NCBI RefSeq assembly: GCF_001640805.2 | Contig: NC_066835.1 | Location: forward strand, 7,310,227 to 7,374,226 | Direction of reading: 5' to 3' | DNA length: 64,000 bases | DNA from: Lates calcarifer | Taxonomy: Eukaryota > Chordata > Actinopteri > Centropomidae | In this document: positions 28,454 through 43,000 of the stretch, piece by piece | Layout of the letters: the number at the start of each line of letters is the position of its first letter | Position numbering within the stretch: position 1 is the first letter of the stretch | The notes under the pieces: model-generated | Told to the model about the DNA's origin: nothing | Databases searched by the model: none | What the model saw: only the letters and a program-made list of their open reading frames with translations | Translations under genes and position numbers: made by a program

Positions 28454-31043
28454 CTGATGGAGATGGAGGACAAGGAAATGGGCCATGTGAGGAAAAGCTA
28501 GCTGTAACTTAAGGCATCACATTAAATTGGAAAAGATACAAAATCTCAGTTAAATTTAAGCTCTTGTTTCATATAAACTGGTGGTTTTGGACACAATTTT
28601 AATCTGAACTAATGATGTTGGCAACATTACAGGAGTCGTTCAACAGGAACACAAACAGTTACAGTACATGATCACACTGTGTTTACACAAATCACCAGGT
28701 TAGCTAAACCTATTTGGAGGAGAAAATGATGATTAATTGCAGTATTACCAGAATTTTCTGTTTTCAACATCCACCCTAGCGTGCATACCAACCAATCCAG
28801 ATTACCTAACAGGCAAAGCCAGCAACTGACCAGAGGCCCCACACCCTCAAGGGCCCCTCCATTGGAGATTAGCACCACTCTGATATATGAGTGTTAAATA
28901 TACAGCTATAGCTGGTTAGTTTTGCTAAGAGGAAACAACTTGCGTGGCTCTCTCTGCAGGTAACACCCACCACTGCCTCTAAAACTCACTAATTATCACA
29001 TTATTTCCACTTCACAAATCTCTTATCTGAAGTGGAAAAATGACTATTTTCCATTTTGTGAGGGGGGGCTGTAAACTCCTGGAGGTTCAGTTATTGTGTA
29101 GATTAAACAAACAGTAGACTGGCTCTCAAGAATGCATATTTGTTGATAATGGGGACTTAGGGTGACGAGGAACCGAGGGTCTACAGTTCATGCTTGACCT
29201 GCGTCCCCATAGTGAGTTAATACAATCCTGATTTCAATTTTGACCCACCATACTCACCGTAGCTATGCTCACATACACCTTTCCAGTGCAGTGATGGATT
29301 ACTACATATATTTAGGGTTAACTCACTTTTTACCTCAAAATAAACTGGTTAAGATAATCAGACTAAACTGTTGCCTGTCTGACCATGTGCCTGCTAATGA
29401 TTCTTTCCATGTCAAATTAAATCTGGTGAGCACAGTTTGGACTGAAATGCATGCCAGCACCATGAAATAAGACCAAAGTTGTAGTTTTCCTCTAAAAGCA
29501 GTTCCTGGAAACCATTGTTTTGGCCAGTTTTGGCCTGTGTGCAGATTTGGAGATGGATACATTTAAATATGCACTCACGGAGGCTGAGTTTGATCTTACA
29601 CCTCTAACATTTGCAAATGTCAACATACACACAGAGAGGGCCCACCACCCTGTGCCATTTCTTTAAAGTTATTTAACCTCATAAATACTAAAAAAGCAGC
29701 ACCGTACCTACCTGCTGTTCAAGACACTTCTCCATGCTTCTATCATCCAAAAACAAAACAAAAAAAAGAAAACACTTCTGCACAGAAACGATACCTGTCC
29801 TCCTTCATCTCCCACCTCTCCCAATCAGTAGCTTTTCAAATTAATTTCTAAAAGCATAAAACCGGTTGCTGCATTTGGCCCACCATGCATGTAAAATACA
29901 TGTTGGGGGATTAACTTGGAAACACAATTAGAGACAGCATTATGCATCAGATAGGGGCCATTATTCAAATCGGACTCGTTATTTTGCGGAGATAATGATT
30001 TCACACATACAAGCTGGGAAAAGACATGAGGGATCGTTTGCCCAGATGACTCTTGGTAGAGCAAAAACATACAAGACAGACCACTCGTGGTGCTTTCCAC
30101 AGACATGATGGACCCAGCAGAGCTTTTGGATGTCATGGAGCTTAATATTCATACTCTAAATAACATTCAGAAGATGAATATTCACTGGATTTTCAGTAAC
30201 ATATCATTAGCTAAAAGCTTTTAAAAGTGTATTTGATAGTATATTCTATGACAGTGCTTACCCCTACATCTATGTGCCCCCTTTGTACATATGTATCCCA
30301 TTAGAGTAGAAAGCACTACTGTATCTGCTCCTTAAATCTATCTACAACTCAGCTCTCTCCTTCAGAGTCTTTCGTTCTGTTTTCTCTACATTCTTCTCCC
30401 ACAATCCCACCCTCCTGTCATTGCACCAAGAACTCTCATGTAATTCACTTTGAGCTATTCACACCCTCAAACCCTGTCTATCTCCTCATCTGAGACACAC
30501 ACACAGACACACAGAGCTCAGTGATCTGCAGCAGCACTGCACTCCCTCCCCCTCCGACCCCCCCACCCTTGCAGTGTGATGATCATCGCCCGAGCACTAG
30601 GGGGCAATATCTGCCTGATTATCATTCTCCCTGCGTCACAGCCTGACAGTTGGTAAAATGAATACAAAAGGCATAATCTGGGAGCCAATTTGCATGCTAA
30701 ATGCTGGCGAAGGAACATTTTGTAATGCAGGAGTGTGGGTAATGCTGCAGTTAAGCCCAACTTTATCCCTGGGAGACTAGGCTAACGCGATTGTGCTGCT
30801 ACTGCGTGTCTATCCATTCCCTTTCGCCATCTCTGCCTGCCTCCAGTCCCTCCTTGCCCCAAAGCCCCATCTCATCCCTCTTTCTCTCTCTCTCTCTGTC
30901 TCTCCCTTTGCCAGAAACCCCTCTACTTACACTCGACGAGTTCTTTTCACCTCCGGCAGACGAAATGCTCCATCGCTTTTCCCTCTGTGGTGATGAAATG
31001 GGAGGGAGAAGACAAGGAAGGAGGGGAAGAGGGGGGTGATGAG

Positions 31044-31080
<37 letters not shown>

Positions 31081-34000
31081 CAGAGAGAGACAGAGGGAAA
31101 GAAAGAGAGAGATGAAGGGGAGGAGGAAGGGGAGGGGGGGATCACAGTCACTGACAACTCTGCCCTGAAACAATAGCATTGTTCCCACACCTTCAGCAGG
31201 TGAACAGGCAGTTGTTGCTTTGTGCTCACACTTTACCCCTTTCTCTCTCTCTCTCTCTTTGTCTCCATCTCTCAATCTCCCCCCTCTCACCAACTCTCCT
31301 CACGAGAGAATCCAACATGTGAACACACCCACAACATCCAAATATGAACAGAAACAATGCGGCATGGTCATACACACATTATCGAACTGTGTTGGAGCAG
31401 GCGGAATATTTAACATCCTGACCTGTGAAGGCTTAGAGGAAAACTGAGGAAGCAAGGACAGGGTGGTGGAAAAGACTCCACATGCTACACACCACTAAAA
31501 GCAACTACGACTACTATTTTAAAAAAAGGGATAAAAGAGAGGTTGGCATGTGGGCGTAAAGTAAGCTGACTCTAAAAGCCATAGCAGTGAATCTACTAGA
31601 TTGCTAGAGGCTTTGCAGCTCATGTTTTCTAAATAATGTTGAAAGAGTATAACTAATCTGGTTATTAGCGCATGGAAATGCTATCTACATTATCTGCATT
31701 ATTGATTTTATACTGTATGTATTAACGCAAGGCATTAAATAGTTAACACGGGGCCATAAAGTGGACAATGCTGACTCTGTATGTTCCAGCCTTACTTCCC
31801 CTGCTGTACCTCTGCAGTGTTATCTGTTGTTCATTTTATGTTCCTGTCTTTTTTATGCTTATGTTGGCTGGCTTCTCAGTGGGTGATCTGGAGTTGTTGT
31901 TGTTGTTTTTTTTTTGTTTTTTTTGCACAACATGTGCTGTCATAAAGACGTAACATTGGTCAGCATGGGAGCTAGTGATGAGTCCTGCAACACCAGTGCT
32001 AGAAATAACGAATCACAAATCTTGTGGTGTTTGGTATTGCAGTTTTGGTAGTTATGTTGACTGGCCATCAGCTGTGTGTGTGTGTATGTGAGTTGTGAGG
32101 ATGTTGTGGTGAGCCACTCATGTCATTTTTGCTTTCTGACTCCCAGTCTACCTCAACTCTGGGCCCACATTGATTCCCTACAGTGGCTCTAATGACTTGG
32201 CTTATATTGATCATATCAACTGGAGCTTTTTTAGGGTTGTTTTTTTTTTTAGCTTGAACTTTTTCTGGTTATTGTAAAAAAGTTTCTGCAACACATAAAT
32301 TCATGCTCTTATTCAATTTTCCTCTCTGTAAAAAGCAGCACACGTCATATCATACATACTAAGAGAGCTGTTTATGAAAGTGCTTGGGAGTATGTTAAGT
32401 CAATTTTATTTATATAGTGGCAATTTTGTCTTGATGTCTTGATGTGTGTGTATAGACCAACAGGCAGACAAGCCTTCTGGTGTTGATATGTAAAGTTTAA
32501 GATTCAGCTCCTCTGAGATTAAAACCATTTCTATTGCTTAGTAGATTGCTTCGGGGTATTTTGATTTACTGTCATATGTGATGTGCTCATTAGCTAGTTT
32601 AGACTACATTTACTGAAACTTTAAATTTCCAATTGGTACACATCAGTTTGATACTTTAAGTTAATATATCTGACCTCTGCATCAGTGGTGGAATGGAGCC
32701 AAGTACACTTACTCACACATGAACTAAAACACACATTTGAAGAACATAACTTGAGTATTCAGAAGTTTTTACTCCACCAGATTAAACTGAGAGCTACTTT
32801 CTGGTTATTTGCAAAGCATGTGATCAGTTTATACAATATGATGCATCCTTATAGATTAAACTACCCACCAGTGTATAGTATGAAGTAGTTAACTCCATCT
32901 CCATCAGGTACAACAGTAAAATGTAACTGAAACATCAGTGCATTAATAATAATAATATGATGATATTATATATACCTGTAATAGCATAACACTCAGAGGG
33001 ACGTTTTTATGTATTTGGGTACTTTTACTATAATGTATATAAATGTAGCATTTTTATATTATAGTACTACTACTTTTACATAAATAAAGGATTTAATCAT
33101 ACTTCCTCCACCAGTGTACTGCACAGACAAAACAGATGGACTAATACTTGTTTTTTTAAGATAGTATTTTTCTCTCTGCTTTCCTTGTTTCCAAATGGCA
33201 CATTATTTTTTCTCTTTCATATTTGCTTTCACCTTATATGTCAGGGTTGTGCACAGGATGAGCATTATCTACCACCTGCACTAAGCTGAATTTATGGCAA
33301 TTTATGACAGACCTCTTTTTCTGGCTAGTTTCAGTCACCATAATGAGCGACTTTATACTTCTGCCTCATCAGCCTTCAAAGAGTCAAATGTGATTAAATA
33401 ATTCACCTCTAAAAGCACAGTTTGAAACCCCCAGTATGGATTTTCATTCACTGATAACACACCTGAATAATGTCAGCCATTTTAACAACTCACCTACAGT
33501 ATCCCACTGTGGCTTTTTAAGAGGCATCATGGGAGTATAAAGTGCTATCCATTATACTTTTGCAGGCACAGCAGGAGTAAATAGAGCTAATGTAGCTGCA
33601 GGCACCACCAGACCCCTAATACATTGTCTGTCTATCACTAGTAAAATTAGTGACAGTTACCAATTGGAAATTTCTGCCTAATGGCCTAACAGTAGAAGTT
33701 ACAGGCAAGCTACACTAGATTCTGAGAGAAGATGCTGCAAGCTGGAAGAATGACAAAGCTAAATGAAGAGAACGGTTTGTAGGGATTCAGTGGGAAAGTA
33801 CAAACTAGAAAAAAGATGCTACCACACAAACACCTAAAGTCTTCCTGGGATGTCTCTGCGGCAGTGTTGGTGGATGAGGCCCACTCCCTGCCACTCAGAG
33901 CCCCCTTCATTTGGACCATGGAATGGAAATTGTGTCTGGATGTGGGTGAGTAATGTGGCAGGCTGTCTGTGGGAGATGATGAGGGAGGACAGGTGGTTGC

Positions 34001-37000
34001 GGGTAAGTGGGTTAACTTTACCTTTGTTGACTTGGATGCCCATGGTTCTGCTGAATGTCTGGCTACACTCAAACTGGGACATGACAACAAGCATGCAACA
34101 CAAGGCCCAGTCAGCCAACAAAGGACATAAAACAGGAAACAAACAAACAAACAAAAACAACAACAACAACAAAAAAGAACAGAAATCAATAAAATGTAGA
34201 AGTAAGGCAAAGAAAAGACATACATTGAGTGTGAGTAGTGTGAGGCCCACATGAAACAAACTTAAATCACATTTATACATGAAGAAAATGAAACATCAAA
34301 CAATGCAGGAGTAGACTGAGTGGATACCAGAACATGACTGTTATTTTGCATCTGTCAGTGGGCTTTGAATCAATGAACCACAACTGGAGTATTTGTGCAT
34401 GTGTTTCTTTCATTATATCATTAAGGTAATGATAGAATCCAGATTGCCAAGACAGCACCAGCATTAATTTATTAGGCGGCACAAAAATAGACCAACTGGT
34501 CATAGCAGTCTTTAGCACCATTTACCCCTTAGCTGGGAAGGAATCTGTGTCACAAGTAATAAGGCCCTTCAAAGGAGCCAAATCTGGAGAATGTAGGGCA
34601 AATAAATTCCATTAGTGCAACACATTGCAAACAAACGAGCAATCAGACACACAGGCTTGGTTCGCTGCTGTCTGTGAAGTGCAGTGCAATGTAATCCAAG
34701 GCCAGTGTTCCTATAGTGAAAACAGTTCCAGCTAGCGGATTCGGCCCTTTTCACCTCGATTTAATTGGCCCAAGGACACTAAATGAGCTAAATTAGTATT
34801 GTGCCTCTTGGTGCACGAAGCCAGTGTTAGGCTTGTTCCGCCTGGGCTAACCGTCCCCTCATTAGGAGCCACTGATAGAGCCAGTGTGCTAAAGCTACAC
34901 TCCAGTAGTCCTCAGTTTTCATGGGCAATTTATATGGAAGGATGAAAACAGTTGATGAGTTTATACTTGGCACGGAGATCGGGGGCAAGGAAATAATTAA
35001 AAAAACAAGCTAATGAGAGGAATTAATTATTCAATTAATGCCTCAATCGTGCCACCGAGGGCTGAGTTTAGAGGGAGAAATGGGAAAATGAAGGCGAAAG
35101 CAAGAGAGAAAATGTCAAGCCGGGAGGATGAATAGAGGGAAGAATGAGATATGAAGAGGAAGAAGAGGGGAGGACTTGCTTTATTGCTGGAATGTGAAAT
35201 TGAAGCCCCTTAGCTTAATGCCAGCAAATTGACTATCAAGACCTACGAGGTTTTCCAAGTGCAGGCAAATTGCCCTCACTGAATCAACAAAAATTGGGTC
35301 TTTGTCATTTAAAATTATACATCTTCATTTTACATGAGACACCCTCAAAGCATGCACATTACCTTAGCTAAATTTCCCTTCAGTGACTTGAAAACATTGC
35401 TAGAATGTCAATGACAGACACTAATGTTAACTGTGGATGCATAAAGAGAGCACCCCAGGTCGCACCTCTCTTTTATGGGGCAGGATAATGGAAGAACCCT
35501 CTTAGACTATACCGCAATATATTTCCATATGTGGCCTGACAGACTAGTATTTCATTGTAGAATTCACACACATGCCTACAGTCATTTAGATTGAATTGCA
35601 AATACATCTTTCATAATCGAAAAATTTGCTCGCTGTCCCCGCTCTGATCTAGCATGAGTGAAATCACAACAAAGTAGGGTACTTGTTTCCTTTGTCTTTT
35701 TCTCCATCCCACTGCGTTCGACACAACTCCTCACTGTCTATCTGGAGAGGGAAGCCAAGCACGCTTCATTTAATCAAGAACACAGCAGACGATGGGATGG
35801 AAATATATCCCATTTGAGAGCTAAAAAATGCATCAGCCAGGCCATTATGCAGTGCAAACTCTCTCTCTCTTTAACACATATGCACACACACTCTCTCTCT
35901 CACACACACACACACATTCTGTCCATCCCACACACAGAGAGGCACAACACTGCATCATTGGGCACTGCATGCAAATTTGTGTTACGACCTTCTGAACCCT
36001 GTGGAGAGGATAGAAAACGACAGGCTAGTTTCACAATGACAGAGGCCAAGGAGCTAAACATTAGCACAGACACTAATGCTAAAACATACTGCGTTGCACA
36101 CACACTGCATCCTTGCTGTCTTTCAGTAACCCCACTGACTCCATTTGTATCATGTCTCCATTATGGGAGACAAAATGAAAATGGACTCCATTCCTCTGCT
36201 AGCCATATGGCCCTGTTGGAGCGTGCACTGTACTTAAAACAGAGCAGGATTTGAATTTGTTTTTGCCATTAGCATTAATGTGAGGCCCTCTTTCTATCCA
36301 CTTCAACAGGGCATAATACAAGTGTTACCACTACAGATGTTATTCTCTTATAGGGGCAAACAACTGTGTATATATGTTAAAAATATTTGATTCAAGGTCA
36401 GCCACTGTTATTTGATGTCACCGAAGCAACCTCTGTAACTCCTGTATCCCATTTTCAGAATGCAAGCAAGTTGCTATGCATCTTTCTGCATTAAAAATGC
36501 ACAGATGTCTGAAACCAGCAGGAGAGATATATGTTTATGTCACAGCCTGCAAGTGACCTTTCTTGGCCGTAGTTTACCAGTTAGACATTTTGCAGAGTAG
36601 AATTTAAAGGCCATGCACATGTTTTTCAAAAATAACAACAGAATATGTAACAGAGGGCAGCGTGTACACGTATTTATTTTCAGGGTACAGGAATCGCTCC
36701 ACTAGCCTCAGCAGCCTAATAGAAAAGACAGACAAGGTGATTTTCAACACTGAGGTTAATGGAGAGTCTTGTGATATAGTGTCTGTCTCCCCCATCTTTC
36801 CAGTCACGTCTTTCCCTTTCGTTTTCGTCTGTTCAGCATTAACACTCAGTCATCACTTAACAGCATAAAGCTATCACTGTGGTAAATAAAGGTATTACCA
36901 GTCACTGGGCAACTCAGAGTTAACAAAAGTGTGAGGGGATGGTATGGAAAGAGGAAGAAAGACAAGAAAAGCATGAAATCAAGAGACTGAAGTATGTGGA

Positions 37001-40000
37001 TTCTATCTGTGGTGGTACATGTAATGCCCAAGACCACTTTAAGCTCACTGCACTTACACATAAAATTGGATAAGATGTGACAGTAAAAAAAAAAAAAAAA
37101 AAAGTGGGAGACAATTTCTGATATCCACTCATCTCCTCAACACAGCCAACAGAGATCCTACCTTTCCACAGGAGTAAAATGGATCAGGTCTCTTCTGACC
37201 CCATAAGCCTTTGTGATATTTCTGAGTCTCTCATCAGCACCCATACAAAGTGCATCGTGTTTTGGCCCTTTTCAGTGCCAATGAGCTAGTTTATGGACAG
37301 CATATCATGGTTTATGAGGTGATTATAAATCGTTTTGGATGGGTCATTGTCTTTATGAACTGATTTATCACTTGGTTAGGGTGTTTACATCATAAGGTTC
37401 AACTCAGGCACTGAAATGGACACAATGACTAGATGACGATTGTCACACCACGCTGAGTGTGCTACAGTAATGAAAACACAACCCAAAACAGCAAAACAAC
37501 AACAAAAAAATCCCTCATGAGTTTATGTTTTATCATGGAGGATAAAATCAGGTCCTGCATCACACCTTACAAATCCATGTGTCTGGTTGTAGTGATTCCA
37601 GACTGAATGTTTCAATATGAATTTGTATAGATGTTGATGGAGGAAGGGAAACTAGCATTTATCACATGAATGCTAAGAACAGGGGATATAAGCTGTGATG
37701 CACCAAACTTTTACACCACCACACCACTAGGGGGTTAGCTATCATTAGAGCTCATCAAATACTGTTACTTCACTATGAGACAGTGCTGACAAGAGGTAGA
37801 TGAGCAGCTACATGGAGTGAAAGTATAGTTTGACACTGTCTCTGTTAATGCAGTTACACATAAAGTATAGTCTTGAAATAGTAGGCTTGCTGTCGCATAC
37901 CATTCTCTGAACTGACTGTTCGCTAAGCCCAACCCTTCTGAGTTATTGATGCTACACCCGTCAAGCTTTCACAGTAGCAGATTTACCATCATAACTCTTC
38001 AAACAGAGGTAAACAAAATGTTTCTCATTTTTAGCTGGTAACCATCAATTCAGCTGTAGTGTACTAGTGTTAATGTTAGCACAGAAAGCTGATTTATGGG
38101 GCTTCTAGTAAAAACCTAACTTGTACCCTACAATCTAATGAAGTGCTCCTTGGCACATTCATGCTCAGGAACTATTCACAGTAAGCTAGTTAACGGGGCC
38201 TGATTGCAGCTTACATTAGAGCAGATAAGCACAACCTCTTGTGTTTTTGGTTGGAAAAAAAAGACACTGCCCTTTAAACTAGTTGTTAATGTGGAGTAAA
38301 GTCCTCACTACTGCTGCATGCACACACCACTTAAACATGTGGAGAAATCCAAAGCTTGACAGGTCTGCCATAGCTAGTTACAGTTGTTGAGCTGTGATCA
38401 CTGTTCGCGAGAGGAGTTTAACCAACAGTCAATTACGTGTGTCACAGCTGCAGTTACAGAACAGTGGCAAACTATGGAATACATACAGCGGCATGAACCA
38501 CGTCAACTCATCAGCCTGCTTTAGAGTGAGTTAGAGGGGCTCTACTTGATGAGGTTTATGTGGGGTTTAGCATGTCTTACGTTGACTTTCTTTGTAAATG
38601 AGGGACGTTCTGCGCACTAGCGATGGCTCCGTGTTGTGCCTCGGTGGAGGGGGAGGGGGGACCTGTGGTTAGAAGGGGTTACTGGATGTTTAGGGTCCGG
38701 GTTAAAATACTGTTTAGGCACTTTAAAGTCCTGCAGAAGTCAGGAGGGTTAATGAGTTTTTGAGGTATAATTGCTTGAGGTAAATGACTCATCATTAGGC
38801 AGGTAAGGTGGGTGAGAGTGTTCTTCGTACTAGTATTGCCTTGAACAGGCCAAGCTCCTTCATCATTTAAAGGTGAGATGCTCATTAGTGCCTGTCCTTA
38901 AGTATCTAAGTCAATTGACCATATGAAGTTAGGGTGAGAATCAGCTTCGACAGTACTTTGGGGGGCCCACCCATGAGACAATATCCTAGTGATATGCAAT
39001 TATGTTTGCTATTAAATCACAGCACTTATATAATATATGTGAAAATCACTGTCAGTGTCTGTCATATGGCATAGAAAGGAGGTTATTAAAGTTATTATGA
39101 AACAATTATATCATTACCCATGCAGTAAGTGTCTCCTAAACACAGTTTATGTGCTTCAAACACAGGCAGTACGACACACACAACACACTGAAACATAAAA
39201 ACAGAAACACACAAACAAAAAGGAACAAGTGGACACACACACACACACACACATACATCCACACACACACACAGCCTTGCAGCCACACACGTAGGCACTC
39301 TAATATCCAAGTGTACAGACACACACACCCACCCACATAGACACACACACCCTTCTCATCTCCATAATTACTATATAGTCAGCATGTCCGTGTCTGGGGG
39401 TGACTCTCAAAGTGAGATGTTCACAACAGCAGAACTGAACTCAAGCTGGGTCCTGTCAAAGGCCTGACACTGATAGCATTATCCATGTAATTATTCACAG
39501 TTAAGTGAACTGCCTACTTACTTTTAACATAATGGAACAGGATGAGTAAGCCACATCTATGCTGCCCTTTCATTTCATAACTTATGTGACGTCACTAACC
39601 CAGAGGAAAAAAGCATTCCAATTTGTCTTAATTAGTTTAAATACAGCCTATCTATTATTTGTGGCTGGCCTTTCATTTCTTCTACATTTGGGCATAATCT
39701 CAAAGCACACCTGAGCTCCCTCTGAGGCACATTAGCATGCTGCAGCGCAACTGTTAAGAACCACAGACTTCTAATATATGGCTCATGCCTTTGCAAGCAG
39801 CCTGCCATTTTTCTTCTCTTCCATAAAATATTTGCTTGGCATTAATGAATGGGGAGTCGGCCAATGCTTCTGAAAATCTTGATCAAGACGTTGGGCAAAT
39901 AAGGAGTGAAGGAAAAGGCCGTTGGTCTGGCATTGGGAAATGGCAGCATGTTTTCGTGTGTGTGTGTGTGATTGTGTGTGTATACAGTACATGTGTGGCT

Positions 40001-43000
40001 ACATGGCATGGGGAATATGAGAGATGTCAGGCTGGCCTCTGTTCCTCTACTGGCAGTGTAAATTAGATGTGAACCAGCATGCCGCTGATGCTAGAGGAAA
40101 GTACACCTATCAAGGCTGACTAACTCATCATGGCTCTACGCACTAAAGCTCTGCAGATGAGGGGAGTGCGAGCGAGTGCGCGTGTGCTTAAATTTTAATG
40201 AAACTGGTCCTCTGAAGGTCAGTGCAGAGCAAGCAGGGACTCTTTCGACTGCTGCTAATGGTGTATTAATGATTCAAAGATGCTTCTGCGTCTAATACGC
40301 ACAGGTGCCCACCCAAGCACCCCACTGACTGACACACACACACACACACACACACACACCCACCTACTCTAACCACCCACACAGACACACACACAAGAAA
40401 AACAATCACATACAGTACATAAAGAATGAATCCATTAAACAGACATATTAACCAGTGTGACAGGCAAAGACAAAGCACTTGTAGGTATAGACATTTTTTT
40501 TTTTTTTCCAGCGACACATTATGGTGAGATGAGAAACTGTTTCACAGGTCTTAAATAGCAGAATTTGGATTTCATTAACAAGCTACAATTGATTATCCCT
40601 CAGCTAACAGTTCATGTGATCAACTTTTCTAACAGGTATTTAATAAGGCACCAACGACAGTTGAAAATGAATTAAGTTCAGGCCAATTACATCAGACATA
40701 AAAGGGATTTGCTTATTTAAGAAAGCGGAAATAGAATGTGCCTCTAAAGTTGTATTTATGAGGGAGTTATTGTTCAATTCTCCACAGATGTGATAATAAG
40801 TACAACAGTGAATGAATCAAATGACAAAGAAAATATATAATGTACAGTATTCACATTGCATTCAAGTTCCCTTGTTGAAGCAAACAATGTTTTCACATTT
40901 CTAAAGCAGCAATTTGGCTGCAAAAAAGAAAACATAATGAATACAACCGCTTTCCAAACTACCTCATGTTTGTAAATTACTTGGAGCTATGCTCAGAATT
41001 TTTATGACTATAATTGTCTGATAGCTGCATTTAAAAGTAAATGCAATGTCACTATAGCGCTGATAATATACAGCCAGTGCTGACCACTTTCTGTAAAGCA
41101 TAGTCCTGTGCAGAGTTCAGTGCTGGCTTTCCAGTGTCAATTCTTTAGTGTTAACAGGGTGGGGTTTTAGGGTTGTGACAGAGTGTGAAGGGGAGTGGAG
41201 GTGCATGGGTACAGCGGGTTCCCATCCCGCTTTTGGGCAATGGTCTTACCTTGAATGTGGACATGGCTGCGTCCCTGCTATACCTGTCTATGGTGTGGAA
41301 CTTGGAGGAGTGGTTGAGCTCATGGTACAGCTCAGAATGTCTTTTGCGAGTGTGCATCACTTTCTGGAAGGGAAGAAAGGAAGGGACAGCAAAAATGAAC
41401 CAAAGAGAAACAAAAAAAAAGCAAAAGGAAAGGAAGGGGCAATATATGGGCAGGCAGGGGAACAGGAAGGGGAAAAAGGCTGAGGGACTGCAGTGAAGCC
41501 AGCCATGAAAGGGGTTAGAGAGGGACGCCGACAGATCGATCGATTGCTGGCTCATGCTCATACATCATCCACTTCCTCAGTCTTGAAGAATTTGGCAACT
41601 GGGAGTGCTGCAGAGGAGTCCTTTAAGTGAAAATTTGGTGAAAATGACTGACAGAAATGCCATTGTTACAGACTGGTGCCTACTAGCCGGTGGTCCTGTT
41701 AACTCAGGATTTTGTCTAACTCATTAAACGTCTAACAGTATTTGACAAAAACTGCCTTCCCTGTGTTCTGAATATGTCTGTCTAGATGGCAGCTAAATCC
41801 AGATCTTTAATTCTCTGACAGCAAACCACATTTGCCAGTGCCACTGCTGTTGTCTCTCTGTGCTAATGGGCAGTGCTGGAGCTGCTCGACAGTAGCTAAT
41901 CGTCAAAGCAGCTTGCGAGGCTGAAAGTGACACAGGGGCAAGATGCCAGCACTCACACCCGCACACTTTCCGGCCAGGACTGGCGCTTAGCACTGACTCC
42001 AATGACTTCAGAGTGAGCAATCTCATCTCTGCTCAGCTAAGAAGGTGCAACTAGTTCCTTGCTATGTGTCTTTTTGCTGCCAAGCATTTTGCTTCCCTTT
42101 TTGTCTTTGGCATATTCTTGTCTGAGTCATACAGTCTTAAGTTTTCAAGAGCTTCAGATGTAACCTGAACAAACTATGACCTTGAAACGAAAGAGCACTC
42201 AGTTAAAGGTGCACTCAGATGACCCATCATAAAAAAAACCCCAGGGTTATCTGGGTTTGGGCTAGAGAGTCCTTATACTAAGAACTAAAAGTCAGGATGT
42301 CTTAGGTTCTGCTGCACAGAGTTTTTGAAATGTGTCTCTTGCAAGTCCCCTAACTTTAAATGTAATACTAAATCATTGGAGTACTCCTTTAAGTATTCAG
42401 AAGTAAAATATTATTTCCGCCTAAAAGTCTATATACTTAATTCAGTTTAAAACTGCTCAGAAAGTTTAATGTTAATTTATGACGGTCTAAGAGGGTGGGC
42501 AAACTCAATTTAAGGAAGGAAAAAAAAGGGTTTACCTTCCATTAAATGATGGAAGTGTACACTTCCCTGTTTTAGTGGTCCTCTTTCTCAAAAGTCAATA
42601 GTCAATTGATGAGAAAAGAGTTGATTTCCAGGAGAGCCAATCTCCTTGTTCATGCAGCGGCCACTAATGACTCTTCAGTAAATTTGCCAGATATGTAAAA
42701 TGATCAGCCATAGACACTGTTAGTAGCTTGTCATCACTCATACCCTCTAGATGCAGTATATCTCTATGGAGAGTGAATGTCCAGTCTTTGCAGTGGTCGA
42801 AATGACACTGAAATTGCACAAAAAAGCAGCAGTACAAAGGGAGGTACAGCATTTTTACTCTTAATAAGTCTCTAAATATCAATAGAGACTGGAGATTCAC
42901 AGGACACCCAGGTCATTTCTAACACAAACAAACCCACACACTGCCAACCCAAGTCGTTCCAACAGATATAACCAGCCAGTCAACTACAGCCACATACGTG

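Larger units (their letters stand above)
30985..41249 (-). other. adgrb2: Largest adgrb2 intron in the window (10.3 kb)
   Basis: Contains the hAT-like element at 32683-33116, CA and GA microsatellites, and the AT-rich homeodomain-site cluster near 35.0 kb. Open frames such as 33710-34252 (180 codons, minus) lack recognisable motifs and are treated as chance. No nested gene was found. Confidence 0.65.

Noticed and set aside
30799..31293. 164-codon minus-strand open frame around the REKRW exon
   Set aside because: Only the 54-nt spliced segment resembles ADGRB2; the rest is Ser/Leu/Pro translation of a CT-rich microsatellite.
33710..34252. 180-codon minus-strand open frame in the large adgrb2 intron
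   Set aside because: Low-complexity hydrophobic start from a T-rich run, no recognisable domain, no splice context, and overlapping long frames on both strands.
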